From Actinomycetota bacterium (GTDB lineage Bacteria; Actinomycetota; Actinomycetes; Nanopelagicales; Nanopelagicaceae): a stretch of DNA of 15,927 nt. The stretch is from assembly GCA_009698045.1 (NCBI GenBank), contig WLRE01000020.1, positions 1 through 15,927 of the forward strand. Direction: 5' to 3'. Positions 1 through 7,598 of the stretch are shown piece after piece. Under the pieces are notes generated by a model. That model saw only the letters and a list, made by a program, of their open reading frames with translations. It made no database searches and had not been told where the DNA came from. Made by a program: the position numbers and the translations under genes. The first letter of the stretch is position 1; every line of letters starts with the position of its first letter.

Positions 1-290
1 ATTAATTGTCCTGCTTCTACATGTGAGCCTTCAGTCACCTTGATTGTGTAATCAGTAATTCCAGTTACTTCTAGTACTGCTGCTGCAATATGAAGGCCAG
101 CAATCGTCCCCGCCTTGCGCGCGCGATATTCAGCGATTGAATTTTGGTGTGTAGGAATGGTTGCTTCAGAAGTTACATCAGTGCCACCATCTAAATCCTC
201 TTTGATTGTTGCTTCTGCAATCCAGAGCACATAATCAGCACTAAGTCCCAGCTCTGTTAGCTCTTCACGAAGTTTTTGAGATAGCTCCAT
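1..290 (-). CDS. nadC: Nicotinate-nucleotide pyrophosphorylase (quinolinate phosphoribosyltransferase), N-terminal part
   Basis: Converts quinolinate and PRPP to nicotinate mononucleotide, the step after NadB/NadA in de novo NAD synthesis, in the cytoplasm. About 96 residues lie in the window and the gene runs off the left edge; the family is usually about 280 residues, so roughly a third is visible. The N-terminal domain shows the family pattern EDLDGGTDVTS (about residues 31-41), then a TIP turn and RARKAGTIAGL (about 56-66). The ATG start at 288-290 shares one base with the TAA stop of nadB (TAATG), which fixes the start and suggests translational coupling. Family assignment is firm; I cannot see the catalytic C-terminal barrel, so its integrity is unknown. 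Confidence 0.9.
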   Translation of the reverse strand, partial: MELSQKLREELTELGLSADYVLWIAEATIKEDLDGGTDVTSEATIPTHQNSIAEYRARKAGTIAGLHIAAAVLEVTGITDYTIKVTEGSHVEAGQL

Positions 291-1894
291 TATTTCACCT
301 CATCGAATGTTGTGTGCCAATGACCAGAAGAATCTAAGCGCTGAATAATTCGTTTTTGCCATGCTGGAAGTTGATCAGGAAAATCGCTTCGCCAATGGGA
401 ACCACGAGATTCCTTGCGCTCTTTGGCAGAGCGAACAATTGCTACCGCAAGCAGGTAGAGATTAGATACTTCCCAGGCTGCAATATTCTGTTCTTTCGTT
501 GTTCGAGTCGATAATTGTTCGAGTGTTCGAAGCGTTTCATTAAGTGAGGATTCTGATCGCATCACACCAGCGCCTTGACTCATCGCCAACTGAAGAGGCA
601 GTTGGATAGCCGGACTCAAAAGAAATGTTGAACTCTCTTCTTGTGGCTGTACTTGGGCAGGAATATTCGTCGTGATATCCGCGGCGATACGCGCGCCAAA
701 AACTAGGCCTTCAAGCAACGAATTTGAGGCCAATCGATTGGCTCCGTGCGCGCCAGTACATGCTGTTTCTCCACATGCGTAGAGGCCCGGAATTGTTGTA
801 CGTCCGTTGAGATCTACCTTCACTCCGCCGGAGGCGTAATGTGATGCTGGAGCAACTGGAATCATCTGGGTAAGTGGATCGATGCCATTTTCAATGCAGG
901 ATGCATAAATCGTCGGAAATCGAGTGGCGAATTCTTTAAGTTCGGTTGCATCCAACCAAACATGAGGGGAATTACTCTCCTTCATCTGAGTAAAAATCTC
1001 TTTCGCTACAACATCGCGAGGAGCAAGTTCTGCCTGGGGATGTTTGCCGACCATGAAGCGCTCACCTTTGTCATTTACTAAGAGCGCACCTTCGCCACGT
1101 ACTGCCTCACTAATTAGTGGTTGTTGTCCTCCAACATTTGTATCACGCCATAAAACTGTTGGATGAAATTGGATAAATTCTACGTCGGCAACTTCTGCTC
1201 CTGCTCGTAGAGCAAGTGCAACTCCATCGCCAGTCGATACTGATGGATTGGTAGTTTGAGAATAGACCTGTCCAAGGCCGCCAGTGGCAATAACAACAGC
1301 GCGAGCTAGTGCGCGACCAACTCCATCTTGGCTACCTGCTCCAATCACGTGGAGAGTCACTCCACAAACTGAACCCGCTGAACTTTGTAATACATCTATA
1401 GCCAAAGCATTTTCAATAACTTGAATTCCTGAGTCATCCTGTACTGCTGCAAGAAGTGCGCGTGAAACCTCGGCTCCAGTTGCATCTCCGCCCGCATGCA
1501 GAATTCGATTGCGCAGATGGCCACCCTCGCGAGTTAATGCAATTTCACCAGTTTCAGATTTATCAAAGACCGCGCCACGGGCAATCAATTTCCGAACGGC
1601 TTCGGGTCCTTCAGTTACTAATACATCTACCGCTGCAGTGTCACATAATCCGGCACCGGCAATCAATGTATCTTTCTTGTGTTGATCGGGAGTATCTCCT
1701 GGCCCTAGTGCAGCAGCGATTCCACCCTGTGCCCACTTTGTGGAGCCCTCATCAATCTTTGCTTTAGTCACTAATAAAACAGAGAGCCCACTAGAACGGA
1801 TGTTGAGAGCTGTTGTTAATCCAGCAACGCCAGAGCCGATAACAATGACATCTGCCTGCGCGGTCCAGCCAGGTTTTCCAGCGAGAAGTTTCAC
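290..1894 (-). CDS. nadB: L-aspartate oxidase
   Basis: FAD enzyme that oxidises L-aspartate to iminoaspartate, which NadA condenses to quinolinate. The 534-residue length is normal. The Rossmann motif GSGVAG is at 20-25. Conserved fumarate-reductase/NadB family segments follow in order: TREGGH (121-126), HAGGDATG (133-140), EFIQFHPT (239-246), SEAVRGEG (262-269), APRD (291-294), HYASGG (352-357), and the FAD-binding stretch CGETACTGAHGANRLASNSL (374-393). The helical C-terminal domain follows from about 420. Glu at the position after the Arg-Glu-Gly-Gly pattern context and the aspartate-oxidase architecture favour NadB over succinate dehydrogenase; a following nadC supports this strongly. The start is GTG, in a four-base GTGA overlap with the panC stop. 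No nadA is present in the window, so it must lie elsewhere or be absent. Confidence 0.95.
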   Translation of the reverse strand: MKLLAGKPGWTAQADVIVIGSGVAGLTTALNIRSSGLSVLLVTKAKIDEGSTKWAQGGIAAALGPGDTPDQHKKDTLIAGAGLCDTAAVDVLVTEGPEAVRKLIARGAVFDKSETGEIALTREGGHLRNRILHAGGDATGAEVSRALLAAVQDDSGIQVIENALAIDVLQSSAGSVCGVTLHVIGAGSQDGVGRALARAVVIATGGLGQVYSQTTNPSVSTGDGVALALRAGAEVADVEFIQFHPTVLWRDTNVGGQQPLISEAVRGEGALLVNDKGERFMVGKHPQAELAPRDVVAKEIFTQMKESNSPHVWLDATELKEFATRFPTIYASCIENGIDPLTQMIPVAPASHYASGGVKVDLNGRTTIPGLYACGETACTGAHGANRLASNSLLEGLVFGARIAADITTNIPAQVQPQEESSTFLLSPAIQLPLQLAMSQGAGVMRSESSLNETLRTLEQLSTRTTKEQNIAAWEVSNLYLLAVAIVRSAKERKESRGSHWRSDFPDQLPAWQKRIIQRLDSSGHWHTTFDEVK

Positions 1895-2685
1895 CGCGTG
1901 CCACCACAGTTCATCTGCATATTGTCTATCAATCTCAGGTCATTTATCCATCCGGCGATAATTGCGCGGGGAGATAGCGTCGCTTCAGTGGCAAGAGTGA
2001 AATCATTCTCATCAATAATTTCGGCGTAGTCGATAGTAAACCCTGGCTCTGCTCGTAAAACTTCATGAAGTACTTTACGAGCTTTGTTGATATCTATTTC
2101 TTGGGCGGCGCTTTCAAGAGCGCGTGATAGCACTAGCGAAATTGTCCTTGAATCAGAAGTGAGCCGAATATTTCTGGAAGACATCGCCAATCCATCCGCC
2201 TCGCGAACAATCGGCGCTTGAATGATTTCAATTGGCAATGCTAACTCTTTCACCATTTTCTTGATGAGAAAGAATTGCTGAAAATCTTTTTCGCCAAATA
2301 CTGCAAATTGCGGATTGATTAGATCAAAGAGACGTTTGACAACTGTGAGAACTCCATCAAAATGTCCGAACCGATGAACACCTTCAAAGAGATTTCCTAA
2401 TTCGCCAGCGTTAATGATTGATGGTTGCGCTGGATATATCTCTTCAATTGTGGGAGACCAGACAAAGGTTGCGCCAGCAGATTCCGCTTTAACCGCATCG
2501 CCATCTAGATCACGTGGATATTGAGCAAGGTCATCGGGGTTTTCGAATTGAAGTGGATTAACAAAGACGCTCACTAAAACGTTCGGTGCATAAGATTTTG
2601 CAATTGTGATGAGCGATTGATGGCCAGCATGAAGAGCTCCCATAGTCGGCACGAATGCCAGTGGGTGCTTTAGCTCAAGTTCCAT
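1891..2685 (-). CDS. panC: Pantothenate synthetase (pantoate-beta-alanine ligase)
   Basis: Joins pantoate and beta-alanine using ATP to make pantothenate, the CoA precursor. It belongs to the HIGH nucleotidyltransferase superfamily: PTMGALHAGH at 13-22, FVNPLQF at 41-47, GEKDFQQ at 131-137, and MSSRN (158-162) as the KMSKS-equivalent loop. Length is 264, against about 280 usual. The shortfall is at the N-terminus: PTMG starts at residue 13, compared with about 28 in E. coli PanC. The ATG at 2683-2685 has a good Shine-Dalgarno (AAAGGA, 7 nt upstream). The in-frame codons between it and the folK stop (same frame) contain no ATG, GTG or TTG, so a longer form is not possible here. The stop overlaps nadB by four bases. 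No panB or panD is visible. Confidence 0.95.
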   Translation of the reverse strand: MELELKHPLAFVPTMGALHAGHQSLITIAKSYAPNVLVSVFVNPLQFENPDDLAQYPRDLDGDAVKAESAGATFVWSPTIEEIYPAQPSIINAGELGNLFEGVHRFGHFDGVLTVVKRLFDLINPQFAVFGEKDFQQFFLIKKMVKELALPIEIIQAPIVREADGLAMSSRNIRLTSDSRTISLVLSRALESAAQEIDINKARKVLHEVLRAEPGFTIDYAEIIDENDFTLATEATLSPRAIIAGWINDLRLIDNMQMNCGGTR

Positions 2686-2692
2686 GCTCCAG

Positions 2693-2698
2693 TCCTTT
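2693..2698 (-). promoter_or_regulatory. Shine-Dalgarno of panC
   Basis: AAAGGA on the minus strand, 7 nt before the panC ATG, in the 39-bp folK-panC gap. It settles the short PanC start, because no other start codon exists between the folK stop and this ATG. Confidence 0.7.
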
Positions 2699-2724
2699 CC
2701 GGGTACCGGGCTCGTGCGATAAGG

Positions 2725-3180
2725 CTACTCCGCTAGATGCAACTCTGACAAAAGAGAATAAACGCTGCCTTTTCCAGGAATATTCGCATCGGGATCGATT
2801 TCCAGCCACGGTTCAAGGACAAATGCGCGCTCGTGGGCTCGAGGATGAGGCAGCTCTAATTCAGGAGTTTTCATAACGCTTTCGCCGGCGACTATTAAAT
2901 CCAAGTCCAGAGTGCGCGGACCCCAACGAACTTCTCGTACTCTTCCTAGCTCGGTTTCAATTGCAAGCATCGCATGAAGTAGTTCAAGTGGTTGTAGTTC
3001 GCTCTCACCAATCAATACTGCATTTAGATAATTAGGTTGCTCTGGACCACCAACAGGCTCTGTCTCGATAAATGACGAAAGGTGGGTTACGGTAATTATG
3101 TTATTAAGTCGATTAACTGCGCTCTCTAATATTTCTGCAGATTCACCTATATTTGAACCTAGCGCAATTACAACCTTCAT
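2725..3180 (-). CDS. folK: 2-amino-4-hydroxy-6-hydroxymethyldihydropteridine pyrophosphokinase (HPPK)
   Basis: Transfers pyrophosphate from ATP to 6-hydroxymethyl-dihydropterin, activating it for FolP. At 151 residues it has normal length for a single-domain HPPK. The family start ALGSNIGES is at residues 6-14, ETEPVGG at 39-45, and the signature WGPRTLDLDL at 86-95, with the two Mg-binding aspartates at 92 and 94. LPHPRAHERAFVLEP (110-124) follows. The ATG at 3178-3180 is in a four-base ATGA overlap with the end of folB, so the two are almost certainly co-translated. It is a separate protein here, not fused to FolB as in some species. The downstream gap to panC is 39 bp, the only real gap inside this operon half. 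Confidence 0.96.
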   Translation of the reverse strand: MKVVIALGSNIGESAEILESAVNRLNNIITVTHLSSFIETEPVGGPEQPNYLNAVLIGESELQPLELLHAMLAIETELGRVREVRWGPRTLDLDLIVAGESVMKTPELELPHPRAHERAFVLEPWLEIDPDANIPGKGSVYSLLSELHLAE

Positions 3181-3539
3181 CGAACTCGTTCGATAGTCAC
3201 GGCGATATCAGAAACTTTTACGCCGACTGGAGCGAGTGGTTTATGAATAGTGATTTCTACGCAATCAACCAGTAAGAATGAACTAAGTATCTTCTCCGCG
3301 ATAAGTGTCGCAAGACGTTCGATGAGGTCTACCGGCTCGCCAATAATCTCAGCTTCGACTAATTTTGCAACAGCACTGTAATCAACCGTCATAGATAAAT
3401 CATCTGTTGCACCTGCAGGCGATAGATCAAAATACAAGGAAACATCACAGATAAATGGCTGACCCTCACGCCGTTCCTCGGGAAAGACACCGTGATAGCC
3501 AGTGGCAGAAATTCCGACAATCTTTATGGCCTCGCTCAT
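3177..3539 (-). CDS. folB: Dihydroneopterin aldolase
   Basis: Cleaves 7,8-dihydroneopterin to 6-hydroxymethyl-dihydropterin and glycolaldehyde, the substrate-producing step for FolK. The protein has 120 residues, the usual single-domain length; family members form octamers (family knowledge). The substrate-binding Glu lies in GVFPEERREGQPF (Glu 21/22), the catalytic Tyr is Tyr54 in VDYSAV, and the catalytic Lys is Lys100 in IHKPLAPV, matching the canonical Tyr54/Lys100 numbering. The ATG at 3537-3539 overlaps the folP stop by four bases (ATGA), and the stop overlaps folK the same way. This places it in the middle of the folP-folB-folK cassette. Confidence 0.96.
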   Translation of the reverse strand: MSEAIKIVGISATGYHGVFPEERREGQPFICDVSLYFDLSPAGATDDLSMTVDYSAVAKLVEAEIIGEPVDLIERLATLIAEKILSSFLLVDCVEITIHKPLAPVGVKVSDIAVTIERVR

Positions 3540-4339
3540 GCGCCTAACTCTTCCACAACATCAATCGCATCGCGATGTGGTTTCACGCTATGTGTGCGCA
3601 CGCCCCATACGCCTTGGCGGGCCATCTCAGTAGTAATCGCAACCGATGCACTCTCTCGCTCATCAGGAGTAACCCCACCCAATAACTCACCTAAAAATGA
3701 TTTACGTGATGCACCAATAAGCAATGGAAAACCTAGAAAAGCTAGGCGATCGATATTACGTAGCAATTCCCAATTGTGTTTAGCGCTCTTCGCGAATCCC
3801 AAACCAGGATCCAGAATCAATCGCTCAGGTTCAATTCCTGACTTGATTAAGAGCTCTGCTCGCTCTTCAAGTTCATTCTTAACTTCTTTCACAACATCTG
3901 CATAAATTGCTCTACTTTGCATATCTGCAGAGTGTCCGCGCCAATGCATTGCAATATATTGAATTTCGGAATTACGAGCAATCAATTTAGCCATCTCTGG
4001 ATCAGCTAGCCCACCACTAACATCATTGACATAGGTAACGCCCGCAGCAATTGCAGCAGCAGCGGTGCTTGCTCTCATTGTGTCGATGCTCGAGACCGCT
4101 CCTAATTCACGAATTTCGGCGATGATCGGAATCACTCGCTCTATTTCTTCTTCTGGAGAAACGCGTTCTGCACCTGGACGCGTGGATTCTCCACCAACAT
4201 CAATGATGTCTACGCCTTGCGAGATCATCTCGTGCACTCGCGCAAGTGCTAACTCAAAGGTGTTATGTCTGCCACCATCTGCAAACGAATCAGGTGTGAG
4301 ATTAAGTATTCCCATTACTAATGTTCGATTTTCACTCAT
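3536..4339 (-). CDS. folP: Dihydropteroate synthase
   Basis: Condenses 6-hydroxymethyl-dihydropterin pyrophosphate with p-aminobenzoate to give dihydropteroate; it is the sulfonamide target. The 267-residue TIM barrel shows all family motifs in order: LNLTPDSF (12-19), GGESTRPGA (49-57), IDT (85-87), NDVSGG (105-110), DPGLGFAK (177-184), GASRKSF (209-215) and RTHSV (248-252). Nothing looks degenerate. The ATG at 4337-4339 is 14 bp after the folE stop. The spacer holds only a weak purine tract, so expression may depend on coupling to folE. The stop overlaps folB by four bases. Confidence 0.97.
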   Translation of the reverse strand: MSENRTLVMGILNLTPDSFADGGRHNTFELALARVHEMISQGVDIIDVGGESTRPGAERVSPEEEIERVIPIIAEIRELGAVSSIDTMRASTAAAAIAAGVTYVNDVSGGLADPEMAKLIARNSEIQYIAMHWRGHSADMQSRAIYADVVKEVKNELEERAELLIKSGIEPERLILDPGLGFAKSAKHNWELLRNIDRLAFLGFPLLIGASRKSFLGELLGGVTPDERESASVAITTEMARQGVWGVRTHSVKPHRDAIDVVEELGA

Positions 4340-4353
4340 ATAGTGATCGCCTA

Positions 4354-4977
4354 CTAATTGCGTGGAGTTGTAATTAAACTCATCGCTTCTGCGCGAGTTG
4401 CAGGATTGCGAAGTTGACCACGTACCGCGCTAGTAAGAGTTCGTGCTTGTGACTTGCGAACTCCACGCATCGACATACATAAATGTTCGCAATCAATCAC
4501 AACAATCACTCCCGCCGCATCAAGTCCTTCAACTAAGGCATCGGCAATCTGAGTAGTAAGGCGTTCTTGAACTTGTGGCCGCTTTGCATAAAGGTCCACA
4601 ACGCGCGCGAGTTTAGATAGACCAGTTATCTTCCCACTTTCACCAGGGATGTAACCGATATGGGCGAAGCCATGGAATGGCGTGAGGTGGTGTTCGCAAT
4701 GTGAAAATACTTCGATATCGCGCACAATAACGAGCTCACTATGTCCGAGATCAAAAGTAGTTGCAAGAATTTCGGCGGGCGTTTGAAAGAGTCCACCAAA
4801 ATTTTCGCGCATAGCCCGCGCTACTCGCGCAGGCGTATCTTCTAAACCTTCGCGATCTGGGTTTTCACCGATGCCGATTAATATTTCGCGTACTGCTCTT
4901 TCGATACGTTCTTGATCAAATTCGCCCATGGCTCCACCATCAGATGGACCCATTGAGATAGGGCTGATTTCACTCAC
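4354..4977 (-). CDS. folE: GTP cyclohydrolase I
   Basis: First step of folate synthesis, GTP to 7,8-dihydroneopterin triphosphate; it acts as a homodecamer (family knowledge). Zinc ligands are visible: Cys94 and His97 in SHCEHHLTPF, and Cys167 in CEHLCMSMRG. DPGxEGL-like NPDREGLEDTPARVARA spans 39-55 and the C-terminal SQARTLTSAVRG spans 176-187. The longest frame (207 residues) begins with GTG at 4975-4977, which overlaps ftsH by 8 bases and has no clear Shine-Dalgarno. An alternative ATG at 4927-4929 (MGEFDQERIERAV, residue 17) has GGTGGAG just upstream and begins where family homology begins, so it could be the true start, giving 191 residues. Two tandem stop codons (TAG TAG) end the gene. 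Confidence 0.96.
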   Translation of the reverse strand: MSEISPISMGPSDGGAMGEFDQERIERAVREILIGIGENPDREGLEDTPARVARAMRENFGGLFQTPAEILATTFDLGHSELVIVRDIEVFSHCEHHLTPFHGFAHIGYIPGESGKITGLSKLARVVDLYAKRPQVQERLTTQIADALVEGLDAAGVIVVIDCEHLCMSMRGVRKSQARTLTSAVRGQLRNPATRAEAMSLITTPRN

Positions 4978-7036
4978 GAGATGGAGCTGCTTTCTTTCGC
5001 GCGCTCTTTTTTATTGGTGCTGCTTCTTCGACTGCCTCTGCAACAACTTTTGCGGCGGCCGGTGAAGTTGCTACCGGAGGTTGCGTACTTGGAATACGAG
5101 TGGGCGATCCAGTCCACGCAGGACGTGGCGTTACTGCGCGAACCTTGGCAAAGATTCGCTCAATCTCATCTTTAAGAAGTGTCTCTTTCTCCAAAAGCTC
5201 CACAACTAATTGATCTAGGATTGCGCGATTTTCGACCAGTACATCGAAGGCTTCTTGATGTGCATTTTCAATTAATGCACGGATCTCAGAATCGACGATT
5301 CCCGCGACACTTTCAGAGTAATCGCGTTGATGACCATAACTGCGACCTAAGAATGGTTCTCCCTCGGAAACACCTAATTTGATAGCTCCGATTCGTTCAG
5401 TCATTCCATATTGGGTCACCATTGCACGAGCAAGGTTGGTGGCCTTCTCAATGTCGTTAGAGGCACCAGTGGTTGGATCATGGAAAATGAGTTCTTCGGC
5501 TGCGCGACCTCCGAGCGAATAGGCCAATTGATCAAGCATCTGATTTCGAGTCGTTGCGTAACGATCTTCATCAGGCAGAATCATGGTGTAACCAAGGGCG
5601 CGACCACGCGGCATGATAGTGATTTTATGCACCGGATCTGTATGAGGAAGTGCGTGCGCAACAAGTGCGTGACCGCCCTCATGGTAGGCAGTAATTCGTC
5701 GCTCTTCTTCAGTCATTAAACGAGTAGTACGTTGCGGTCCAGCCATCACGCGATCAATTGACTCATCGAGAGCTTCAACCGTAACAACTTTTCCGCCGGT
5801 ACGAGCTGTAAGTAGCGTCGCTTCATTAATAACATTTGCAAGATCTGCACCTGTAAATCCTGGTGTGCGCTTGGCAAAATCAGAGAGGTTTACAGATTTA
5901 GCAAATGGTTTTCCTTTTGCATGAACCTCAAGGATTGCAGTGCGTCCTTTGAGATCTGGGCGATCAACTGGAATCTGACGATCAAAACGACCAGGGCGTA
6001 ATAGTGCAGGATCTAGAACATCAGGACGGTTAGTTGCGGCGATGAGGATAACCTGACCATTCGCTTCAAAACCATCCATCTCTACGAGAAGCTGATTTAG
6101 TGTTTGCTCGCGTTCATCGTGTCCGCCACCAAGGCCTGCGCCGCGTTGACGGCCTACAGCATCAATCTCATCGACAAAAATTATGGATGGTGCTGCTGCC
6201 TTTGCTTGCGCAAAGAGATCACGTACACGAGAAGCTCCAACACCTACAAACATTTCTACAAATTCTGAACCAGAGATGGAGAAGAATGGAACGCTCGCTT
6301 CACCGGCAACCGCGCGAGCAAGAAGTGTCTTACCGGTTCCGGGAGGACCGTATAGCAAGACTCCTTTGGGAATCTTTGCGCCCATATCTTGATACTTCTT
6401 TGGCTCGGCAAGAAAATCCTTAATCTCTTTTAGTTCAGCTACGGCTTCATCAGCACCAGCAACATCGGCAAAGGTGTTCTTAGGCATCTCTTTATTTTGA
6501 AGTTTTGCCTTGGAGCGCCCGAAATTAAATATCTTCTTTCCGCCTTGAGCATTGCCCATAAACATAAGAAGGAGGAAAACAATAAGAAGTAAGGGGATAA
6601 AACTCATTAATAAACTAGCTAAGAAGGAGGTCTTAGGAACCTTTATATCCCACGCCTTTGGTGGTGGATTGCTGGTTAAGAGCTCAACGATTTGTGGTTC
6701 TTGGCCACTGACGTATGAGGCATAAACTTTCGCAGATCCTTTAATGAAATTTCCTTCTTTAAGGATAATTTCGATTCTCTGATCGCGATCTACCACTCGG
6801 GCGGATTCAACTTTATTTGCCGAGATTGCTGCTAAAACTTTAGAGGTATCGGTCTGAACAAATTGTGCTCCACTGCCAGAGATGCGACCGAAAGCCGAGA
6901 CGGCGATAAGCGCGACAACAATCCAAAATAGTGGTCCGCGCAAAATTTTGCGGTACTGAGGTTTGCGTAGTTTCAGTTTATTTCTAGTGACAGCTGGTGG
7001 TGCGCTCTTCTTTGCCGGAGCTTTTTTCTTACTCAT
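4970..7036 (-). CDS. ftsH: ATP-dependent zinc metalloprotease FtsH
   Basis: Membrane-anchored AAA+ protease that degrades misfolded membrane proteins and regulatory proteins. Order of parts in the 688 residues: a basic cytoplasmic N-terminus; TM1 at about 34-50; an extracytoplasmic domain to about 134; TM2 at about 137-160; the AAA domain with Walker A GPPGTGKT (230-237), pore motif FVGVGAS (263-269), Walker B IIFVDE (285-290) and second region of homology ATNRPDVLDPALLRPGRFDR (334-353); then the M41 protease with HEGGH (452-456, catalytic Glu453) and third zinc ligand Asp528 in GASNDIEKAT. An Ala/Lys/Pro-rich tail from about 635 is probably disordered. The ATG overlaps the hpt stop as TAATG. 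The gene sits between hpt and folE as in many actinobacteria. Confidence 0.98.
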   Translation of the reverse strand: MSKKKAPAKKSAPPAVTRNKLKLRKPQYRKILRGPLFWIVVALIAVSAFGRISGSGAQFVQTDTSKVLAAISANKVESARVVDRDQRIEIILKEGNFIKGSAKVYASYVSGQEPQIVELLTSNPPPKAWDIKVPKTSFLASLLMSFIPLLLIVFLLLMFMGNAQGGKKIFNFGRSKAKLQNKEMPKNTFADVAGADEAVAELKEIKDFLAEPKKYQDMGAKIPKGVLLYGPPGTGKTLLARAVAGEASVPFFSISGSEFVEMFVGVGASRVRDLFAQAKAAAPSIIFVDEIDAVGRQRGAGLGGGHDEREQTLNQLLVEMDGFEANGQVILIAATNRPDVLDPALLRPGRFDRQIPVDRPDLKGRTAILEVHAKGKPFAKSVNLSDFAKRTPGFTGADLANVINEATLLTARTGGKVVTVEALDESIDRVMAGPQRTTRLMTEEERRITAYHEGGHALVAHALPHTDPVHKITIMPRGRALGYTMILPDEDRYATTRNQMLDQLAYSLGGRAAEELIFHDPTTGASNDIEKATNLARAMVTQYGMTERIGAIKLGVSEGEPFLGRSYGHQRDYSESVAGIVDSEIRALIENAHQEAFDVLVENRAILDQLVVELLEKETLLKDEIERIFAKVRAVTPRPAWTGSPTRIPSTQPPVATSPAAAKVVAEAVEEAAPIKKSARKKAAPSRE

Positions 7037-7587
7037 TATGCGTACATGTGTTTCGCGAGAACGCCAATAAAATCTAAATTGCGATACTTCTCATTGAAGT
7101 CCAAACCGTAGCCAACAACAAATTCGATTGGGATATCGAAGCCAACGTATTTAACTTCTACCTCGACTTTTGCGGCCTCTGGCTTGCGTAGCATGGTCAA
7201 AATTTCTACCGACTTCGCTCCACGCGATTCCAAGTTCGACTTTAACCAAGAAAGTGTGAGTCCGGTATCGACGATATCTTCAATGATAAGAACTTCGCGG
7301 CCAGTGATATCGCGATCCAAATCTTTAAGAATTCGCACAACTCCGCTGGATTTAGTGCCAGACCCATATGAGGAAACCGCCATCCAATCCATTTCTACAT
7401 GGCGTTGGAGAGCACGTGAAAAATCGGCCATTGTCATCACTGCGCCTTTGAGAACACCAATTAACAATAGATCGCGATCTTTATAATCTGCTTCCACTTT
7501 TCTAGCTAACTCCTGCAAGCGAGCAAGAATTTCTTCATGTGTAGCAATAACTTTTTCGATATCGCTGCCTGATGTTGCTAGATCCAC
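7036..7587 (-). CDS. hpt: Hypoxanthine phosphoribosyltransferase
   Basis: Purine salvage: hypoxanthine or guanine plus PRPP gives IMP or GMP. At 183 residues it has family length. The loop LKGAV is at 46-50, the PRPP-binding signature IIEDIVDTGLT at 101-111 (acidic pair Glu103-Asp104), and the base-binding C-terminal part GFDIPIEFVVGYGLDFNEKY at 149-168. The start is GTG (7585-7587), supported by a strong Shine-Dalgarno (AAAGGAG) 4 nt upstream that begins inside the tilS stop codon. The last base of its TAA is the first base of the ftsH ATG. The tilS-hpt-ftsH order is widespread in Gram-positive bacteria. The gene is sometimes written hprT. Confidence 0.95.
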   Translation of the reverse strand: MDLATSGSDIEKVIATHEEILARLQELARKVEADYKDRDLLLIGVLKGAVMTMADFSRALQRHVEMDWMAVSSYGSGTKSSGVVRILKDLDRDITGREVLIIEDIVDTGLTLSWLKSNLESRGAKSVEILTMLRKPEAAKVEVEVKYVGFDIPIEFVVGYGLDFNEKYRNLDFIGVLAKHMYA

Positions 7588-7591
7588 GGTG

Positions 7592-7598
7592 CTCCTTT
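7592..7598 (-). promoter_or_regulatory. Shine-Dalgarno of hpt, overlapping the tilS stop
   Basis: AAAGGAG on the minus strand, 4 nt before the GTG start of hpt. Its first A belongs to the TAA stop codon of tilS, so ribosomes terminating on tilS would sit on the hpt initiation site. This supports the GTG start. Confidence 0.75.

Noticed and set aside
2686..2724. GC-rich repeat CCGGG-TA-CCGGG with a GGTACC core between folK and panC
   Set aside because: The inverted part is only six bases and no T-run follows, so it is neither a terminator nor a convincing regulatory hairpin.
3492..3905. Plus-strand open frame of 137 codons opposite folP and the start of folB
   Set aside because: The translation is Ser/Arg-rich low-complexity sequence of the sort produced by the complement of an Ala/Leu-rich gene, and folP is intact on the other strand.
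5667..5684. FtsH zinc-site sequence HEGGH instead of the HEAGH of E. coli
   Set aside because: It still fits HExxH, and I recall HEGGH as common in actinobacterial FtsH, so this is not an unusual active site.
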